Shown here: positions 23,194 through 32,699 of the stretch, piece by piece
Layout: each line of letters starts with the position of its first letter
Numbering within the stretch: the first letter of the stretch is position 1
Assembly: GCA_019637855.1 (NCBI GenBank)
Contig: JAHBUX010000021.1
Location: forward strand, 1 to 34,611
Origin: Bdellovibrionales bacterium
GTDB lineage: Bacteria; Bdellovibrionota; Bdellovibrionia; Bdellovibrionales; UBA1609
Length of the DNA: 34,611 bases
Direction: 5' to 3'
Notes under the pieces: generated by a model
What the model was told of the DNA's origin: nothing
What the model saw: only the letters and a program-made list of their open reading frames with translations
Database searches by the model: none
Position numbers and translations under genes: made by a program

Positions 23194-24846
23194 ATGGGTA
23201 AACTGCTCAGCCATCTGATAGTTCAGTTCCGTCAGTTCTACAAGAATCTGACGCCGGTCAAGCGCCTGTCGATGATCGCCGCGACCACGATTGCCATCGT
23301 CGGTATGAGCGTGATCACCATGATGGTAAGCGGATCCAATATGGTGCCGCTTTTTACTAACGTGGCGCCCGATCAGCTGCCGCAGGTGGTGGATCAATTG
23401 CAGAAACGCGGTATTCCATTTCGCATTTCCGACAACGGCACCACGATTCTGATCACCAAAGAGCTTTTACATTCCACGCAAATGGCGATTATGACTGAAA
23501 TGGGCGGCGCTAAAGTCGGTCAAATCGGTCTGGAGCTCTTTGATAAGCAGGATTTCGGTACGACTTCTTATGCGCAGAAGATCAACTATCAGCGCGCCTT
23601 GCAGGGCGAGTTGATGCGCTCGATCAACACTCTGACCGCCGTTAAGCAATCGAAAGTGATCTTGGCATTGCCCGCCAAAAAGACATTTTTAGAAGAGGGC
23701 GGCGAACCATCGGCCTCTGTTGTCCTGGAAATGCATCCCGGCAAAACTCTGTCGCCGGAACAAGTGCGCGGAATCACCTTCTTGGTCTCGAGCGCCGTTG
23801 AGAATCTTTCGCCCGAAAAGGTCACTGTTGTGGATTCGCGCGGTAAGGTGATGTCGAAGACCTATTCTTCCGACAGCGCTGTCACGGGTGAATTGCTAGA
23901 TTTGAAGCAAAAGGTTGAGAGCGGATTTGAAGAACGCATTGAAGCGGTTTTGAGCAAGGTGGTTGGTGCTGGCAAAGTCGTAGCTCGCGTTGACGCTACG
24001 TTAAACCCGCGCACCAGCGTGACCAATGAGGAAGAGGTCAATGCCGACGGTACCGCGTTGAAGTCGCAGCAGACCGAAGAGGAATTGCTCGACGGTTCGC
24101 GCTCGAATCCGGCCGGGATCCCCGGTAGCCGTGCCAATCTGCCCGGCGCGGAAGATCCGACAACCACGGTCGGTTTTAGACAGAACGTGCGCAAAGAGTT
24201 GAAGACCTCGAACTTCGAAGTTCCGAAGACTGTGCGCAACACCAAAGAGGCTGCCGGTGCCGTTGAGCGCTTGAGTGTCGCCGTGTTGGTGGATGGCGTA
24301 TTCAAACAAGTGACGGACAAAGACGGTAACGTGAAAGAGGAATACTCTCCGCGCGATCCGGCCGAAATGAAGAAGTTAGAACAGGTGATTCGCAGCGCTA
24401 TTGGCTTCAATGCCAGCCGCGGTGACACTGTGACCATTGAAAATATTCCGTTCCAAAAAGAGGATTTCTCGGAAGCTGAAAAGATCCTCAGTACACTTGA
24501 ACGCAAGAAGATCCTGCATGCCTTGGTGAAGTGGATGATCCTTGGCCTAAGCATCGGTCTGGTGTTCTTTGTGATCATCCGTCCGTTCATGCGTTGGATC
24601 ACTGACAGCTTCCAAGATACTGTGGAAGATATGTTGCCCAAGACGATTGAGGAGCTCGAGGAGTTGCAGTCCGTGGACAACTCCTTGCCCGGCATGAGTG
24701 GCGCATTGCCTGTGCTCGAAGAGTCGTTGGACCCTGACAAGGCCGAGAGTGAATTGCTCAAAGAGCGCATCATGAATTTGATGGAACTTGATACCGAGAA
24801 GGCCGCTGGCGCGTTCAGCTTGTGGCTCTCTAGGAGAGACACATGA
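23194..24846 (+). CDS. fliF: Flagellar MS-ring protein FliF
   Basis: The 550-residue protein builds the MS ring in the inner membrane. It has a first membrane helix at about 25-48 (MIAATTIAIVGMSVITMMVS), a YscJ-like ring-building domain with MVPLFTNVAPDQLPQVVDQL and LPAKKTFLEEGGEPSASV, and a linker containing NPAGIPGSRANLPG. A second membrane helix lies near 445-467 (MILGLSIGLVFFVIIRPFM), before the cytoplasmic tail that binds FliG. The stop overlaps the fliG start (ATGA). Confidence 0.97.
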   Translation: MGKLLSHLIVQFRQFYKNLTPVKRLSMIAATTIAIVGMSVITMMVSGSNMVPLFTNVAPDQLPQVVDQLQKRGIPFRISDNGTTILITKELLHSTQMAIMTEMGGAKVGQIGLELFDKQDFGTTSYAQKINYQRALQGELMRSINTLTAVKQSKVILALPAKKTFLEEGGEPSASVVLEMHPGKTLSPEQVRGITFLVSSAVENLSPEKVTVVDSRGKVMSKTYSSDSAVTGELLDLKQKVESGFEERIEAVLSKVVGAGKVVARVDATLNPRTSVTNEEEVNADGTALKSQQTEEELLDGSRSNPAGIPGSRANLPGAEDPTTTVGFRQNVRKELKTSNFEVPKTVRNTKEAAGAVERLSVAVLVDGVFKQVTDKDGNVKEEYSPRDPAEMKKLEQVIRSAIGFNASRGDTVTIENIPFQKEDFSEAEKILSTLERKKILHALVKWMILGLSIGLVFFVIIRPFMRWITDSFQDTVEDMLPKTIEELEELQSVDNSLPGMSGALPVLEESLDPDKAESELLKERIMNLMELDTEKAAGAFSLWLSRRDT

Positions 24847-25892
24847 GCGGCGCACCTGTACGCCTACAAAGGCTTGAAGGCGTAAAGTACGAAGAGCTGC
24901 GCGGCTTTGAAAAGGCCGCCATTCTGGTCAACTATCTAGGCCCCGAAGCGGCGAAGAAACTGTTTAAGTTCGTCGACGACGGCGATATTCGCAAGCTTCT
25001 GGGCGTGATGCAGAAGTATCGTATCGTTCCGGTCGAAGTCACCAAGCGCGTGCTTGAAGAGTACTATGAGATGGTGAGTGAATCGGCTGAGTACATTTTC
25101 TCGGAAAGCACCACCGCGAAAGAGACCGTGGTCGACGCCGTAGGCGAAGAACGCGCACGTGGGATCTTGGGTCACTTGTCGGCCGCCTCGCCGGCCGCCC
25201 GTCAGCTGGAAAGTTTGGAACTGGTGGACGCAAAGTCTTTGTCCAACTTCCTAATTAACGAGCATCCGCAAACCATTGCCGTGATTCTGGCGCACCTTGA
25301 GCCGGAGAAAAAAGGCGAGGTATTGAAACGCTTGCCGGAGTCTCTGCAAGCGGAAGTGGTCTTGCGTCTTTCCAACTTGGATCACGTGGCGCCGGAGTTG
25401 ATTTCCGAGGTCGACCGCGTGTTAAAACAAGAGCTTTCTACTTTGGGTACGGTGGAGCAAGCGTCTCTGGGCGGGGTTCAACCGGTGGCCGAGATGCTCA
25501 ACGTTATGGACAAAAACACAGAGACGGCGATCATGTCCCGCATCGAGGAGAAAGACCCGATTCTGGCGGAAGAGATCCGCAAACTCATGTTCGTGTTCGA
25601 AGACATCGTCAAGATCGACGACAAAGGGATTCAGACTCTGCTCAAAGAAGTTCCGAACGACAAACTCTTGTTGGCGCTCAAGACGGCCAACGAAGAGATT
25701 CGCGGAAAGATCTTCAAAAACATCTCTCAGCGCGCCGCCAAACTTTTGCAGGACGATCTGCAGAACATGGGACCGGCTCGTTTGTCGGATGTCGAATCCG
25801 CGCAGGTCGAGATCGTCAACGTGGCCCGCCGACTGGAGCAAGAAGGAAAGATCCTCATTGCTCGTGGCGGATCTGAGGACGCTCTTGTCTAA
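24843..25892 (+). CDS. fliG: Flagellar motor switch protein FliG
   Basis: This 349-residue switch protein links FliF to FliM and interacts with the stator. The N-terminal domain (KAAILVNYLGPEAAKKLFK) binds FliF. The middle part has the EHPQTIAVILAHLEPEKKGEVLKRLP stretch typical of armadillo repeats. The C-terminal torque domain has FEDIVKIDDKGIQTLLKEV and DLQNMGPARLSDVESAQ with the conserved charged residues. It is exactly coupled to fliF. It begins with about 18 extra residues relative to short homologues. Confidence 0.97.
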   Translation: MSGAPVRLQRLEGVKYEELRGFEKAAILVNYLGPEAAKKLFKFVDDGDIRKLLGVMQKYRIVPVEVTKRVLEEYYEMVSESAEYIFSESTTAKETVVDAVGEERARGILGHLSAASPAARQLESLELVDAKSLSNFLINEHPQTIAVILAHLEPEKKGEVLKRLPESLQAEVVLRLSNLDHVAPELISEVDRVLKQELSTLGTVEQASLGGVQPVAEMLNVMDKNTETAIMSRIEEKDPILAEEIRKLMFVFEDIVKIDDKGIQTLLKEVPNDKLLLALKTANEEIRGKIFKNISQRAAKLLQDDLQNMGPARLSDVESAQVEIVNVARRLEQEGKILIARGGSEDALV

Positions 25893-25906
25893 CACCGGGG
25901 TGATGT

Positions 25907-26683
25907 GTGTCGCTTGAAAAGAGCATTATCAAAGCCAACGCCGCCGGCAGCAGCACGTTCGAGTACAAGGCTCGCGAGCTGACCAAGGAGATCTCAACGG
26001 TTGCCAGAAGCTTCGTAGATCAAGATGCGTTTCGCTCCCCGGATTTCAAAATCTCTGAGTTGGTAGCCAAGCAAGTCGGTATCTCGCAGCTCGAAAACGA
26101 TGCACAACAGGACAAAATCAACGCTCAAGTTCTAGAGCGCCTTAAAGAGGTGCAAGAGAAGGCCTACAAAGAAGGCTATGAACTGGGTTTGATCGAAGGA
26201 ACTGAAAAAGCCTTTCAAGAGAATAAGATCGCTTTGCTCGACAAGCTCAAGGTTATGGAAGGTCAGTTGAAACGCATGGAGGACTTGAAGCAGCACCTCC
26301 TTGTCGACAACGAAGCCGAACTGATCAAATTGGTTTTCTTAACGGCCAAAAAGATCGCTATGCGAGACTTGGAAGAGCATCGTGAAGCCGTATGGGAGAT
26401 TTTGAAAGACGTGGTCGGTGAAATGCAAGCCGACGAGCGCGTGGTCGTGAAACTGGCCAACGAGGACCTTTATTTCATTGAGACCCTTCAGGATAAAGGC
26501 GGCGATCGTATCGATGCCTTAAAGCGCGTGAAGTTTGTCGCTGACGACTCGGTGAAACCAGGCGGCTGTATGATCGAGACCAGTTACGGCAATGTGAACG
26601 CCACGGTCGAAGAGCGTGTGGAGCGCACGTGGACCACATTGCAAGCGCGTATCCCCCGTAAACCGCAAGAACCTAAAGAATAG
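25907..26683 (+). CDS. fliH: Flagellar export apparatus regulator FliH
   Basis: The 258-residue protein starts at GTG 25907 with GGGG six bases upstream. It has a variable N-terminus, then the AYKEGYELGLIEGTEKAFQENK glycine-spaced helix typical of FliH, and a C-terminal V-ATPase subunit-E-like domain ending in VKPGGCMIETSYGNVNATVEERV. FliH inhibits FliI and anchors it to the export gate. Two bases separate its stop from the fliI ATG. Confidence 0.93.
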   Translation: MSLEKSIIKANAAGSSTFEYKARELTKEISTVARSFVDQDAFRSPDFKISELVAKQVGISQLENDAQQDKINAQVLERLKEVQEKAYKEGYELGLIEGTEKAFQENKIALLDKLKVMEGQLKRMEDLKQHLLVDNEAELIKLVFLTAKKIAMRDLEEHREAVWEILKDVVGEMQADERVVVKLANEDLYFIETLQDKGGDRIDALKRVKFVADDSVKPGGCMIETSYGNVNATVEERVERTWTTLQARIPRKPQEPKE

Positions 26684-26685
26684 AC

Positions 26686-27999
26686 ATGGAAAGTTTGAAC
26701 CTGACCAAGTATGAGCGCGCTCTGGAGACAGCTCAGCTGACCAGAGATATCGGGAAGGTGACTCACGTCACTGGCTTTCTGATTTGTGGTTTCATTCCTG
26801 AAGTGGCGGTCGGTTCTGTGTGCGAAATATTCCCGAATTCCGGTGATCCCAGCTTTCTCGCTGAGGTGGTTGGTTTTCGAGATCGCGAAGTGATGTTGAT
26901 GCCGCTCGGTGAGATGCGCGGATTGGGTCTGGGTTCGACCATTTTGGTGCGTCGTCATACAGGTAGTATCGGCGTGGGCGAAGGATTGCTTGGTCGCGTG
27001 ATCAATGGATTGGGTGAGCCGATCGATGGTCATGGCGATATCTTTTTGAACGAAGAGATGCCGATCTATGCCACTGGTGGAAATCCTTTGGACCGTCCCC
27101 CGATTCGCGAGCCGATGAGCCTTGGCGTGCGAGCAATCGATGCCTTGATCACTCTGGGCAAAGGCCAACGGGTCGGGATTATGGCAGGCTCTGGCGTGGG
27201 CAAGTCGGTTCTTATGGGTATGATGGCGCGCAACTCCCAGGCCGACGTCAATGTGATTGCCATGGTGGGTGAGCGTGGACGTGAGGTGCGTGAATTTATT
27301 GAGCACACTCTCGGACCGGAAGGCCTGAAGAAATCCGTGGTCATCGTGGCGACTTCGGATCAAAGCGCGCTGTTGCGTACGCGCGCGGCTTTCGTTGCCA
27401 CGTCCGTAGCCGAATACTTCTGTCAGACTGGAAAAGATGTTTTATTGATCATGGATTCGGTCACTCGCTTCGCCATGGCCCAACGGGAAATCGGTTTGAA
27501 CGTGGGTGAGCCTCCCGCCACCAAGGGCTATACGCCTAGCACGTTCGCGCTGTTACCAAAGCTTTTGGAGCGCGCCGGAAGTTTCGAAGGCAAGGGCAGC
27601 ATCACCGGTCTGTACACGGTGCTGGTCGAGGGCGATGACATGAATGATCCCATCGGGGACTCTGTGCGTTCGATCGTGGATGGGCACATTGTGTTGACCC
27701 GCCAACTGGCGCACAAAGGTCATTTCCCGTCTATCGATGTTCTGCAAAGCAGTTCGCGGGTTATGCGCAATGTGGTTCCGCCTGAACACTTCAAACAATC
27801 TTTGCGCGTGCGCGAGCTGATGGCCACTTATCGCGAGGCCGAAGACCTGATCAATATCGGTGCGTACAAGATGGGATCGAACAGCAAAATCGACCAGGCC
27901 ATCAAGGCCGAGGGCGTCATCGAACAGATGGTGCGCCAAGCCGTTGAAGAACCCAGCAATATGGAAGACGCGCAGGCACAGCTGATGCGTCTGGATTGA
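26686..27999 (+). CDS. fliI: Flagellum-specific export ATPase FliI
   Basis: The 437-residue F1-beta-like ATPase energises unloading of substrates for flagellar export. The P-loop AGSGVGKS spans residues 167-174. Other family stretches are GERGREVREFIE, the Walker B strand VLLIMDSVTRFAMAQREIGL, GEPPATKGYTPS and the VLVEGDDMNDPI stretch. It assembles as a hexamer below the export gate together with FliH and FliJ, which flank it in the operon. Confidence 0.97.
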   Translation: MESLNLTKYERALETAQLTRDIGKVTHVTGFLICGFIPEVAVGSVCEIFPNSGDPSFLAEVVGFRDREVMLMPLGEMRGLGLGSTILVRRHTGSIGVGEGLLGRVINGLGEPIDGHGDIFLNEEMPIYATGGNPLDRPPIREPMSLGVRAIDALITLGKGQRVGIMAGSGVGKSVLMGMMARNSQADVNVIAMVGERGREVREFIEHTLGPEGLKKSVVIVATSDQSALLRTRAAFVATSVAEYFCQTGKDVLLIMDSVTRFAMAQREIGLNVGEPPATKGYTPSTFALLPKLLERAGSFEGKGSITGLYTVLVEGDDMNDPIGDSVRSIVDGHIVLTRQLAHKGHFPSIDVLQSSSRVMRNVVPPEHFKQSLRVRELMATYREAEDLINIGAYKMGSNSKIDQAIKAEGVIEQMVRQAVEEPSNMEDAQAQLMRLD

Positions 28000-28000
28000 G

Positions 28001-28450
28001 ATGAAGTTCAATTTTAATCTCGAAACCGTATTGAAGCATCGTCAGCGTCTGGAAGAGGCTGCACAAAGAGAGTTTGCCGAGGCTCAAGCTGCGGTCAACG
28101 AGGTCTTACAACTGATCGAGTCCATGTACCAGCGCATGGATGAGGCGCGCGAAGAAATACTGCAGGCGCAGAAGGTGGGAACACCGCAGAAGCTGGAAGA
28201 GGCTCGTGGTCTTGACGAATTCGTCATCAACCAGCGCCGGCGCATTGAGTACGCGCGCTTGCAAGCGCGTGAACGCATGGCGGTAGCTGAGGAAAAGCAA
28301 GAGCTACTGATCACGGCGGCGCAGGAGAAAAAGGTTTTGGTGAAGCTGAAAGAACGCCGTCGCCGTGAGTTTGAAGAGCGTATGCGGATGATTGAAGCCA
28401 AAGAGCTCGACGATATGACGATGGTCCGTCAGGCATGGGGGAAGAAGTGA
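28001..28450 (+). CDS. fliJ: Flagellar export chaperone FliJ
   Basis: The 149-residue protein is a nearly continuous antiparallel coiled coil, starting FNFNLETVLKHRQRLEEAAQREF, as expected for FliJ, the stalk that couples FliI to the export gate. It starts one base after the fliI stop. Identification rests on position and coiled-coil form more than on single residues, because FliJ is poorly conserved. Confidence 0.88.
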   Translation: MKFNFNLETVLKHRQRLEEAAQREFAEAQAAVNEVLQLIESMYQRMDEAREEILQAQKVGTPQKLEEARGLDEFVINQRRRIEYARLQARERMAVAEEKQELLITAAQEKKVLVKLKERRRREFEERMRMIEAKELDDMTMVRQAWGKK

Positions 28451-29250
28451 GCTACCAACAGTTTTTTAAAAAAGCCCAAGATGTAAAGCGCGGGACCGAC
28501 ATGAAGTTCAAGGTGAAGAGCAAGCCGGCTGAGCAGTCCGAGCTTGAGTTACGCCGGGCCGTACGCATGAAGACGCGGCGAAAAAATCCGGTCCCATGGC
28601 GCGCCGTGATTGCGCTCGCTCTAAGTCTTGGAGCCTCGGGCTTTTATCTGGCTGCACCCGAATATTTTGAGCAATTGATTGATCGTATCGAGGTGCGCGC
28701 GATGGGATCGGCCTCCGCCTCTGAGGCTGGTAAGGCGGCAGAAAAATCCGCATCAGGCGCAACAAAGACGGAAAAAGCTGCCGGTGCAGAAGTGCACGGC
28801 GAGAAGGGCAAAGGTCCTGACGAGAAGCATGCCGGCACCCAAGATCTCAGTCATTTCGAAAAGTTAAAGCAGAGAAAAGAAGAGCTCGATATGCGTGAGA
28901 AGGAGCTCTCAGAGTTGGAAGAGGAATTGCAAAGACAGAAAGTCGAGCTCGATAAAAGGATCGTGCAACTGGAAGAGATGAGAAGCCAGATTGCCCAGGT
29001 TTTGAAAGATCGAGTCGAAGTGGACCAAGAAAAGGTGACGAAGCTCGTGGATCTGTACTCGAACATGAAACCTAAACAGGCGGCCGATGTGATCGGAACG
29101 ATCAACGAGGATCTCGCGGTCGAGGTTTTGGCGAAGATGAAAAAGAAAAACGCCGCCGAGATCATGAACCTTCTGTCGCCCGAAAAGGCTCGCGTGTTGT
29201 CAGAGAAGTACACTGGCTACCGCCGCAACCACCCGGACCCGAAAGGCTAG
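28447..29250 (+). CDS. MotE-like membrane-anchored coiled-coil protein
   Basis: The product has 267 residues, taking the GTG at 28447 that overlaps the fliJ stop (GTGA); an ATG at 28435 would add four residues. A basic N-terminus precedes one membrane helix (VIALALSLGASGFYLAAP). An Ala/Lys-rich linker and a long coiled coil (about 120-200) follow, then a compact C-terminal domain (VTKLVDLYSNMKPKQAADVIGTIN...MNLLSPEKARVLSEKY) of the MgtE-N/MotE type. MotE is known as a chaperone of the stator protein MotC in other bacteria. Here it probably sits in the inner membrane with the coiled coil in the periplasm and helps stator or motor assembly. Confidence 0.82.
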   Translation: MSYQQFFKKAQDVKRGTDMKFKVKSKPAEQSELELRRAVRMKTRRKNPVPWRAVIALALSLGASGFYLAAPEYFEQLIDRIEVRAMGSASASEAGKAAEKSASGATKTEKAAGAEVHGEKGKGPDEKHAGTQDLSHFEKLKQRKEELDMREKELSELEEELQRQKVELDKRIVQLEEMRSQIAQVLKDRVEVDQEKVTKLVDLYSNMKPKQAADVIGTINEDLAVEVLAKMKKKNAAEIMNLLSPEKARVLSEKYTGYRRNHPDPKG

Positions 29251-31104
29251 TTGAACGTGAACATCGCTGGACTTAACAATTTGCTCGCCACTAAGCCGCA
29301 GACTGCGGCTAAAGGCACTTCGAGCAAGGATTCGAAAGGATCCTCGTTCGAAGACGTATTGGGGCAAGCCAAGTCGAGCGAACTCCCGGAGACTCGCGCT
29401 ACGCGCAATGAGCAAGCTCCGCCGCGTGAAACACAACGCGCGGAACAGCAGCCCGAGCCGAACGCTGAGCAAAAAGGTTTGGACAGCGCAGGATTGCCCA
29501 ACACACTTCCGCCATCTATCGGTACGCCGGTAAATGAGCGGGTAATGAGTGGTCCGATGTTGGCCAGTCCGCCACTTGCCAATAAGGCCATGCTTGGTAA
29601 GGCCGTTGCCGGCGAAGAGAATGTGGACTCTTTGACTCGTCGTGTGGTGTGGAACGATTTCCTACGTAAGATGAAAGACGAATTCGGCGTGTCGGCAGAG
29701 GATGTCTTGCAGGCTTTCGGTTCGCTTAGCGACGAAGACCTGGCAAAGCCGCCGACCGAGACCGTCGACAAGGTCGTAATGGCTCTTGGCCTGAACGATC
29801 AGCAATCTGTACTCGCCAAGCAGTACTTTCAAGATTTGATTCAAAAGACCCAGTCACGTTCAATCGGTGAAGAGCTTACGGCGTCGAGCAAGCAGATCAA
29901 TCTGTCTTTGATGTCTGAGCGCGAGATGCAACGCAAAGCCATGGAGCGTTCACTCGGACAGATGAATTCGAACTTCTTCATGACTGGCCCCAACGCCCGC
30001 CCGCAAGTGGCACCCAATATGGAAACGCCGTTGCAGGCGAACAGCGTGAAGTTGTCTAGCCAAGAAATTCCCGTAGCTGACGGCAAAACGCCGTCGTTGG
30101 CCGCTTTGACTCCAAATCTAGATCCGATGGCGGTCCCGCTGCCGTCGGCCCCGTCGCCCGCACCGGTAGCCCAAGCAGCTCCGTTGAAAGCAGCGATGGC
30201 TCCACAACAGCCGAATCTGGATCAGCTCACGGCGCAAATGCAGCCAGTGACGCCGCAGGATAAGTCGGTGGATCAGCTTTTACAAAAATTTATGCAAGGT
30301 CAGTCGCCCTTGCCTGAGGCCAAAGGTATGCGTGCCGCAGTTTCTCAAGCCGTGGCCGCTTCTACAGCCATGACGGCGAACGCCGCCGCGGCACCCACAC
30401 CTGCTCTTAGCGCCAGCACCATGAATGGTCTATTGGCCGCTTTAGACAAAGGCATAAGTGGTGATGGCGACGGTGAAGAAGAAAGCGGCAGTGATTTTAC
30501 CGACGCGTCTTTCTTGAACATGCCGATCCACGACGCCAACTCCAAACTCAACGCTCCGATTGGAAGCGGCAACGACTTCCAAGCGCAATTGGGTTTAGTT
30601 AAACCGGAAGCAACTATGGCCCCCGCCGACCTGGTCGAACAGGCTCAAGTGATGGTGCGTGACGGTGGCGGCGAGATGAAAGTGACTTTGAACCAGGAAG
30701 GCCTGGGCGAAGTGGCGATGAAGGTAAGTGTTGATCAGGGCAAAGTGAATGTGCAAATGATCACCGAAAGCGATGAAGCAAAAAAGCTTATCGAGCGTCA
30801 GCTGAATGAACTGAAAACCAGTTTGACTCACAACCATCTGCAAGTGACCGACATCAAGGTCGACACCGCCACCAACATGGGCAAGCAGATGGAGCAACAG
30901 TATCAGGATGCGCAACGACAGATGGCTCAAGCGTCGTGGGAGCAATTCCGCCAAGACAATCAGGGTTGGCGCCGCAGTTTCTTCGATACGGCGAGTGCTA
31001 GACAATACAAAGGACAATCCGAAGCTCCGCGTGATGTGCAAGCTCCGACGTCGGCTGCAAGCCGTCGCGCAGCCGGATCACGCCGTTTGGACTTAGTGGC
31101 ATAG
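29251..31104 (+). CDS. fliK: Flagellar hook-length control protein FliK
   Basis: The 617-residue protein starts at a TTG directly after the previous stop, with GAAAGG upstream. The long N-terminal and middle parts are low-complexity (rich in Ala, Pro, Ser, Gln), as in the ruler part of FliK. The C-terminal domain at about 465-540 matches the hook-length control fold (GEMKVTLNQEGLGEVAMKVS...KKLIERQLNELKTSL). It measures hook length and switches export specificity. The tail after residue 560 is basic and variable. Confidence 0.92.
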   Translation: MNVNIAGLNNLLATKPQTAAKGTSSKDSKGSSFEDVLGQAKSSELPETRATRNEQAPPRETQRAEQQPEPNAEQKGLDSAGLPNTLPPSIGTPVNERVMSGPMLASPPLANKAMLGKAVAGEENVDSLTRRVVWNDFLRKMKDEFGVSAEDVLQAFGSLSDEDLAKPPTETVDKVVMALGLNDQQSVLAKQYFQDLIQKTQSRSIGEELTASSKQINLSLMSEREMQRKAMERSLGQMNSNFFMTGPNARPQVAPNMETPLQANSVKLSSQEIPVADGKTPSLAALTPNLDPMAVPLPSAPSPAPVAQAAPLKAAMAPQQPNLDQLTAQMQPVTPQDKSVDQLLQKFMQGQSPLPEAKGMRAAVSQAVAASTAMTANAAAAPTPALSASTMNGLLAALDKGISGDGDGEEESGSDFTDASFLNMPIHDANSKLNAPIGSGNDFQAQLGLVKPEATMAPADLVEQAQVMVRDGGGEMKVTLNQEGLGEVAMKVSVDQGKVNVQMITESDEAKKLIERQLNELKTSLTHNHLQVTDIKVDTATNMGKQMEQQYQDAQRQMAQASWEQFRQDNQGWRRSFFDTASARQYKGQSEAPRDVQAPTSAASRRAAGSRRLDLVA

Positions 31105-31114
31105 GAACAGCGAT

Positions 31115-32185
31115 ATGATGAACGTCAAAGGCGGAACACAAACTTGGTCAACTTCGGCTCAACAACCGAGCTATAAATCGGATAACACGCAGAATTTGAG
31201 CGCCACCGATCGCACTAAAGTTTTGGGCGAGGACTCCGTCGGCGACATGCTCAACAAAGTGGCCGATCCCAACTATGTTGATACCAGTAAGAAGATGCGC
31301 ACGGTTGGGGACAACCAATTGGGCAAAGACGCATTTATGACCATGCTTTTGGCGCAGATGAAAAACCAAGATCCGTCCAATCCGCTGAAGAGCCATGAGA
31401 TGGCCGCTCAGCTGGCGCAGTTCACTCAGCTCGAAAAATTGAATAATATCGACGAGAGCATAGCGGGCATGCGCAAGGATAATCAGCCTACGCATAACTT
31501 CCAAGCGCTCACCTTTATCGGTAAATCGATCATGACGGACACAAGCAAGGTGAGCCGCATGGACAAAGACGGTCATCATGAAATCCGTTTCAACCTTCCT
31601 GCAGACGCGCCCGCATTGACGATGCGAGTGAAGGATGCGGAAGGCACCGTGATACGTACGATCGAACACAAGAACTTGAAAGCCGGAAAAAATGAGTTAG
31701 CTTGGAATGGTTTGACGGACGACGGCTCGACGGCGCCGATTGGCGAGTACTCTATCGAATTCGACGCCAAAGCTTCGAATGGTCGCGGTCTTTTTGTCGA
31801 AACAAAAACCGAAGGCATTATCAGCGGCGTGAACTTCACTCCGCAGGGGCCTCAGCTGATGGTGGGAAAACAAGTCATTAGCATGAGCGATGTGAAGTCG
31901 ATTAGTGATCCGGCAGCTACGCAAGTTCCCGCAGCCACGCAGACTATGGGTTTACCAGTGATGCCAGGTATGCCTGCTCCGCAACCAAACAATATGATTC
32001 CGATCGGCGCACAGGACAACGTTCAACCTAAAGGTCCAAAAAAAGTAGAGGTTAAGCCGGAGAATAAACCGGATGCCGAGAAACGCGCTAAGATGGAAAA
32101 AGGCAATCTGAATGATGCGGCCATGGCTCAAGGCCTCATCAATAAGTTGAATAAAGAAGGAGCCAAGTCAGGAATGGAAGGCTAA
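31115..32185 (+). CDS. flgD: Flagellar hook cap / assembly protein FlgD
   Basis: The 356-residue protein has the FlgD core (LGKDAFMTMLLAQMKNQDPSNPLKSHEMAAQLAQFTQLEKL) at about 70-110, then the beta-rich Ig-like and FlgD-Tudor part (VIRTIEHKNLKAGKNELAWNGLTDDG). After residue about 265 there is a Pro/Gln/Lys-rich tail that makes it longer than E. coli FlgD (231 residues). It caps the growing hook. The stop is followed at once by the GTG of the next gene. Confidence 0.94.
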   Translation: MMNVKGGTQTWSTSAQQPSYKSDNTQNLSATDRTKVLGEDSVGDMLNKVADPNYVDTSKKMRTVGDNQLGKDAFMTMLLAQMKNQDPSNPLKSHEMAAQLAQFTQLEKLNNIDESIAGMRKDNQPTHNFQALTFIGKSIMTDTSKVSRMDKDGHHEIRFNLPADAPALTMRVKDAEGTVIRTIEHKNLKAGKNELAWNGLTDDGSTAPIGEYSIEFDAKASNGRGLFVETKTEGIISGVNFTPQGPQLMVGKQVISMSDVKSISDPAATQVPAATQTMGLPVMPGMPAPQPNNMIPIGAQDNVQPKGPKKVEVKPENKPDAEKRAKMEKGNLNDAAMAQGLINKLNKEGAKSGMEG

Positions 32186-32608
32186 GTGGAGAAGCTGAAC
32201 GCGAACATCGCGAGCTTACGCACATCGATACCGGACGCGCGCCCTCAAGGCCCGCGCCCTGGGTCGTCGGGCGCCGCCGATTTTCGCAATCAGCTGAATG
32301 CTCTGCAACAGCAAATGCCGACGGCTGCGGGTGCAGCGCCGGTTAAACTTCCTTCCGTTTTGAAGTTCTCGAATCATGCTGTGGATCGCATGACCTCGAG
32401 AGGCATCAGCTTCTCGCCTGAGGAATTGGGCAAGATTCAAGGTGCTGTTGCGAAGGCCGCCGGCAAGGGCTCGAAGGAGAGCTTGCTGATCACGGACAAC
32501 GCAGCACTTATAGTGAGTGTGAAAGACAACACGGTCGTGACGGTGATGGACAAGGCGGCTCTTAAAGAGAACGTCTTTACCAATATCGACTCGGCAGTGA
32601 TGATTTAA
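32186..32608 (+). CDS. Flagellar operon protein of the TIGR02530 type
   Basis: The 140-residue protein starts at GTG 32186. The second half shows the pattern FSNHAVDRMTSRGISFSPEELGKIQGAVAKAAGKGSKESLLI...VVTVMDKAALKENVFTNIDSAVMI, which I know from the small flagellar-operon proteins next to flgD and flgE in Firmicutes, spirochaetes and delta-like bacteria. Its role is not well defined; it is thought to act in hook assembly. The N-terminal 50 residues are variable and Pro/Arg-rich. Confidence 0.85.
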   Translation: MEKLNANIASLRTSIPDARPQGPRPGSSGAADFRNQLNALQQQMPTAAGAAPVKLPSVLKFSNHAVDRMTSRGISFSPEELGKIQGAVAKAAGKGSKESLLITDNAALIVSVKDNTVVTVMDKAALKENVFTNIDSAVMI

Positions 32609-32618
32609 AAGGTTTGAT

Positions 32619-32643
32619 GGGCTGGTCCTCGTTGAGGGGGCCC
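32619..32643 (+). other. Hairpin in the flgE leader
   Basis: GGGC (32619-32622) pairs with GCCC (32640-32643), and inside CCTC pairs with GAGG. Only TT follows, so termination is doubtful. Together with the palindrome at 32660-32677 and the hairpin at 32684-32699 it makes the short flgE leader highly structured. Confidence 0.4.
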
Positions 32644-32659
32644 TTCAGTTAACGACTCT

Positions 32660-32677
32660 GAATTCATGGATGAATTC
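32660..32677. promoter_or_regulatory. Perfect 18-base palindrome upstream of flgE
   Basis: GAATTCAT at 32660-32667 and ATGAATTC at 32670-32677 flank GG. It lies 25 bases before the flgE ATG. It could be an operator for a dimeric regulator or an RNA hairpin. Confidence 0.5.
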
Positions 32678-32683
32678 GGGGAA

Positions 32684-32699
32684 CAGACATGGAGGTCTG
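32684..32699 (+). promoter_or_regulatory. Hairpin holding the flgE ribosome binding site
   Basis: CAGAC (32684-32688) pairs with GTCTG (32695-32699). The GGAGG site (32691-32695) lies in its loop and first pair, six bases before the ATG. Folding would influence translation of the hook protein. Confidence 0.4.

Noticed and set aside
23862-24842. Long 326-codon open frame on the minus strand opposite fliF
   Set aside because: It is very Ser/Leu/Arg-rich with no domain pattern and lies wholly antisense to a certain gene; typical shadow frame of G/C-ending codons.
26584-27363. 259-codon minus-strand frame opposite fliH and fliI
   Set aside because: His- and Thr-rich low-information translation with no signal or motif; antisense shadow of two certain genes.
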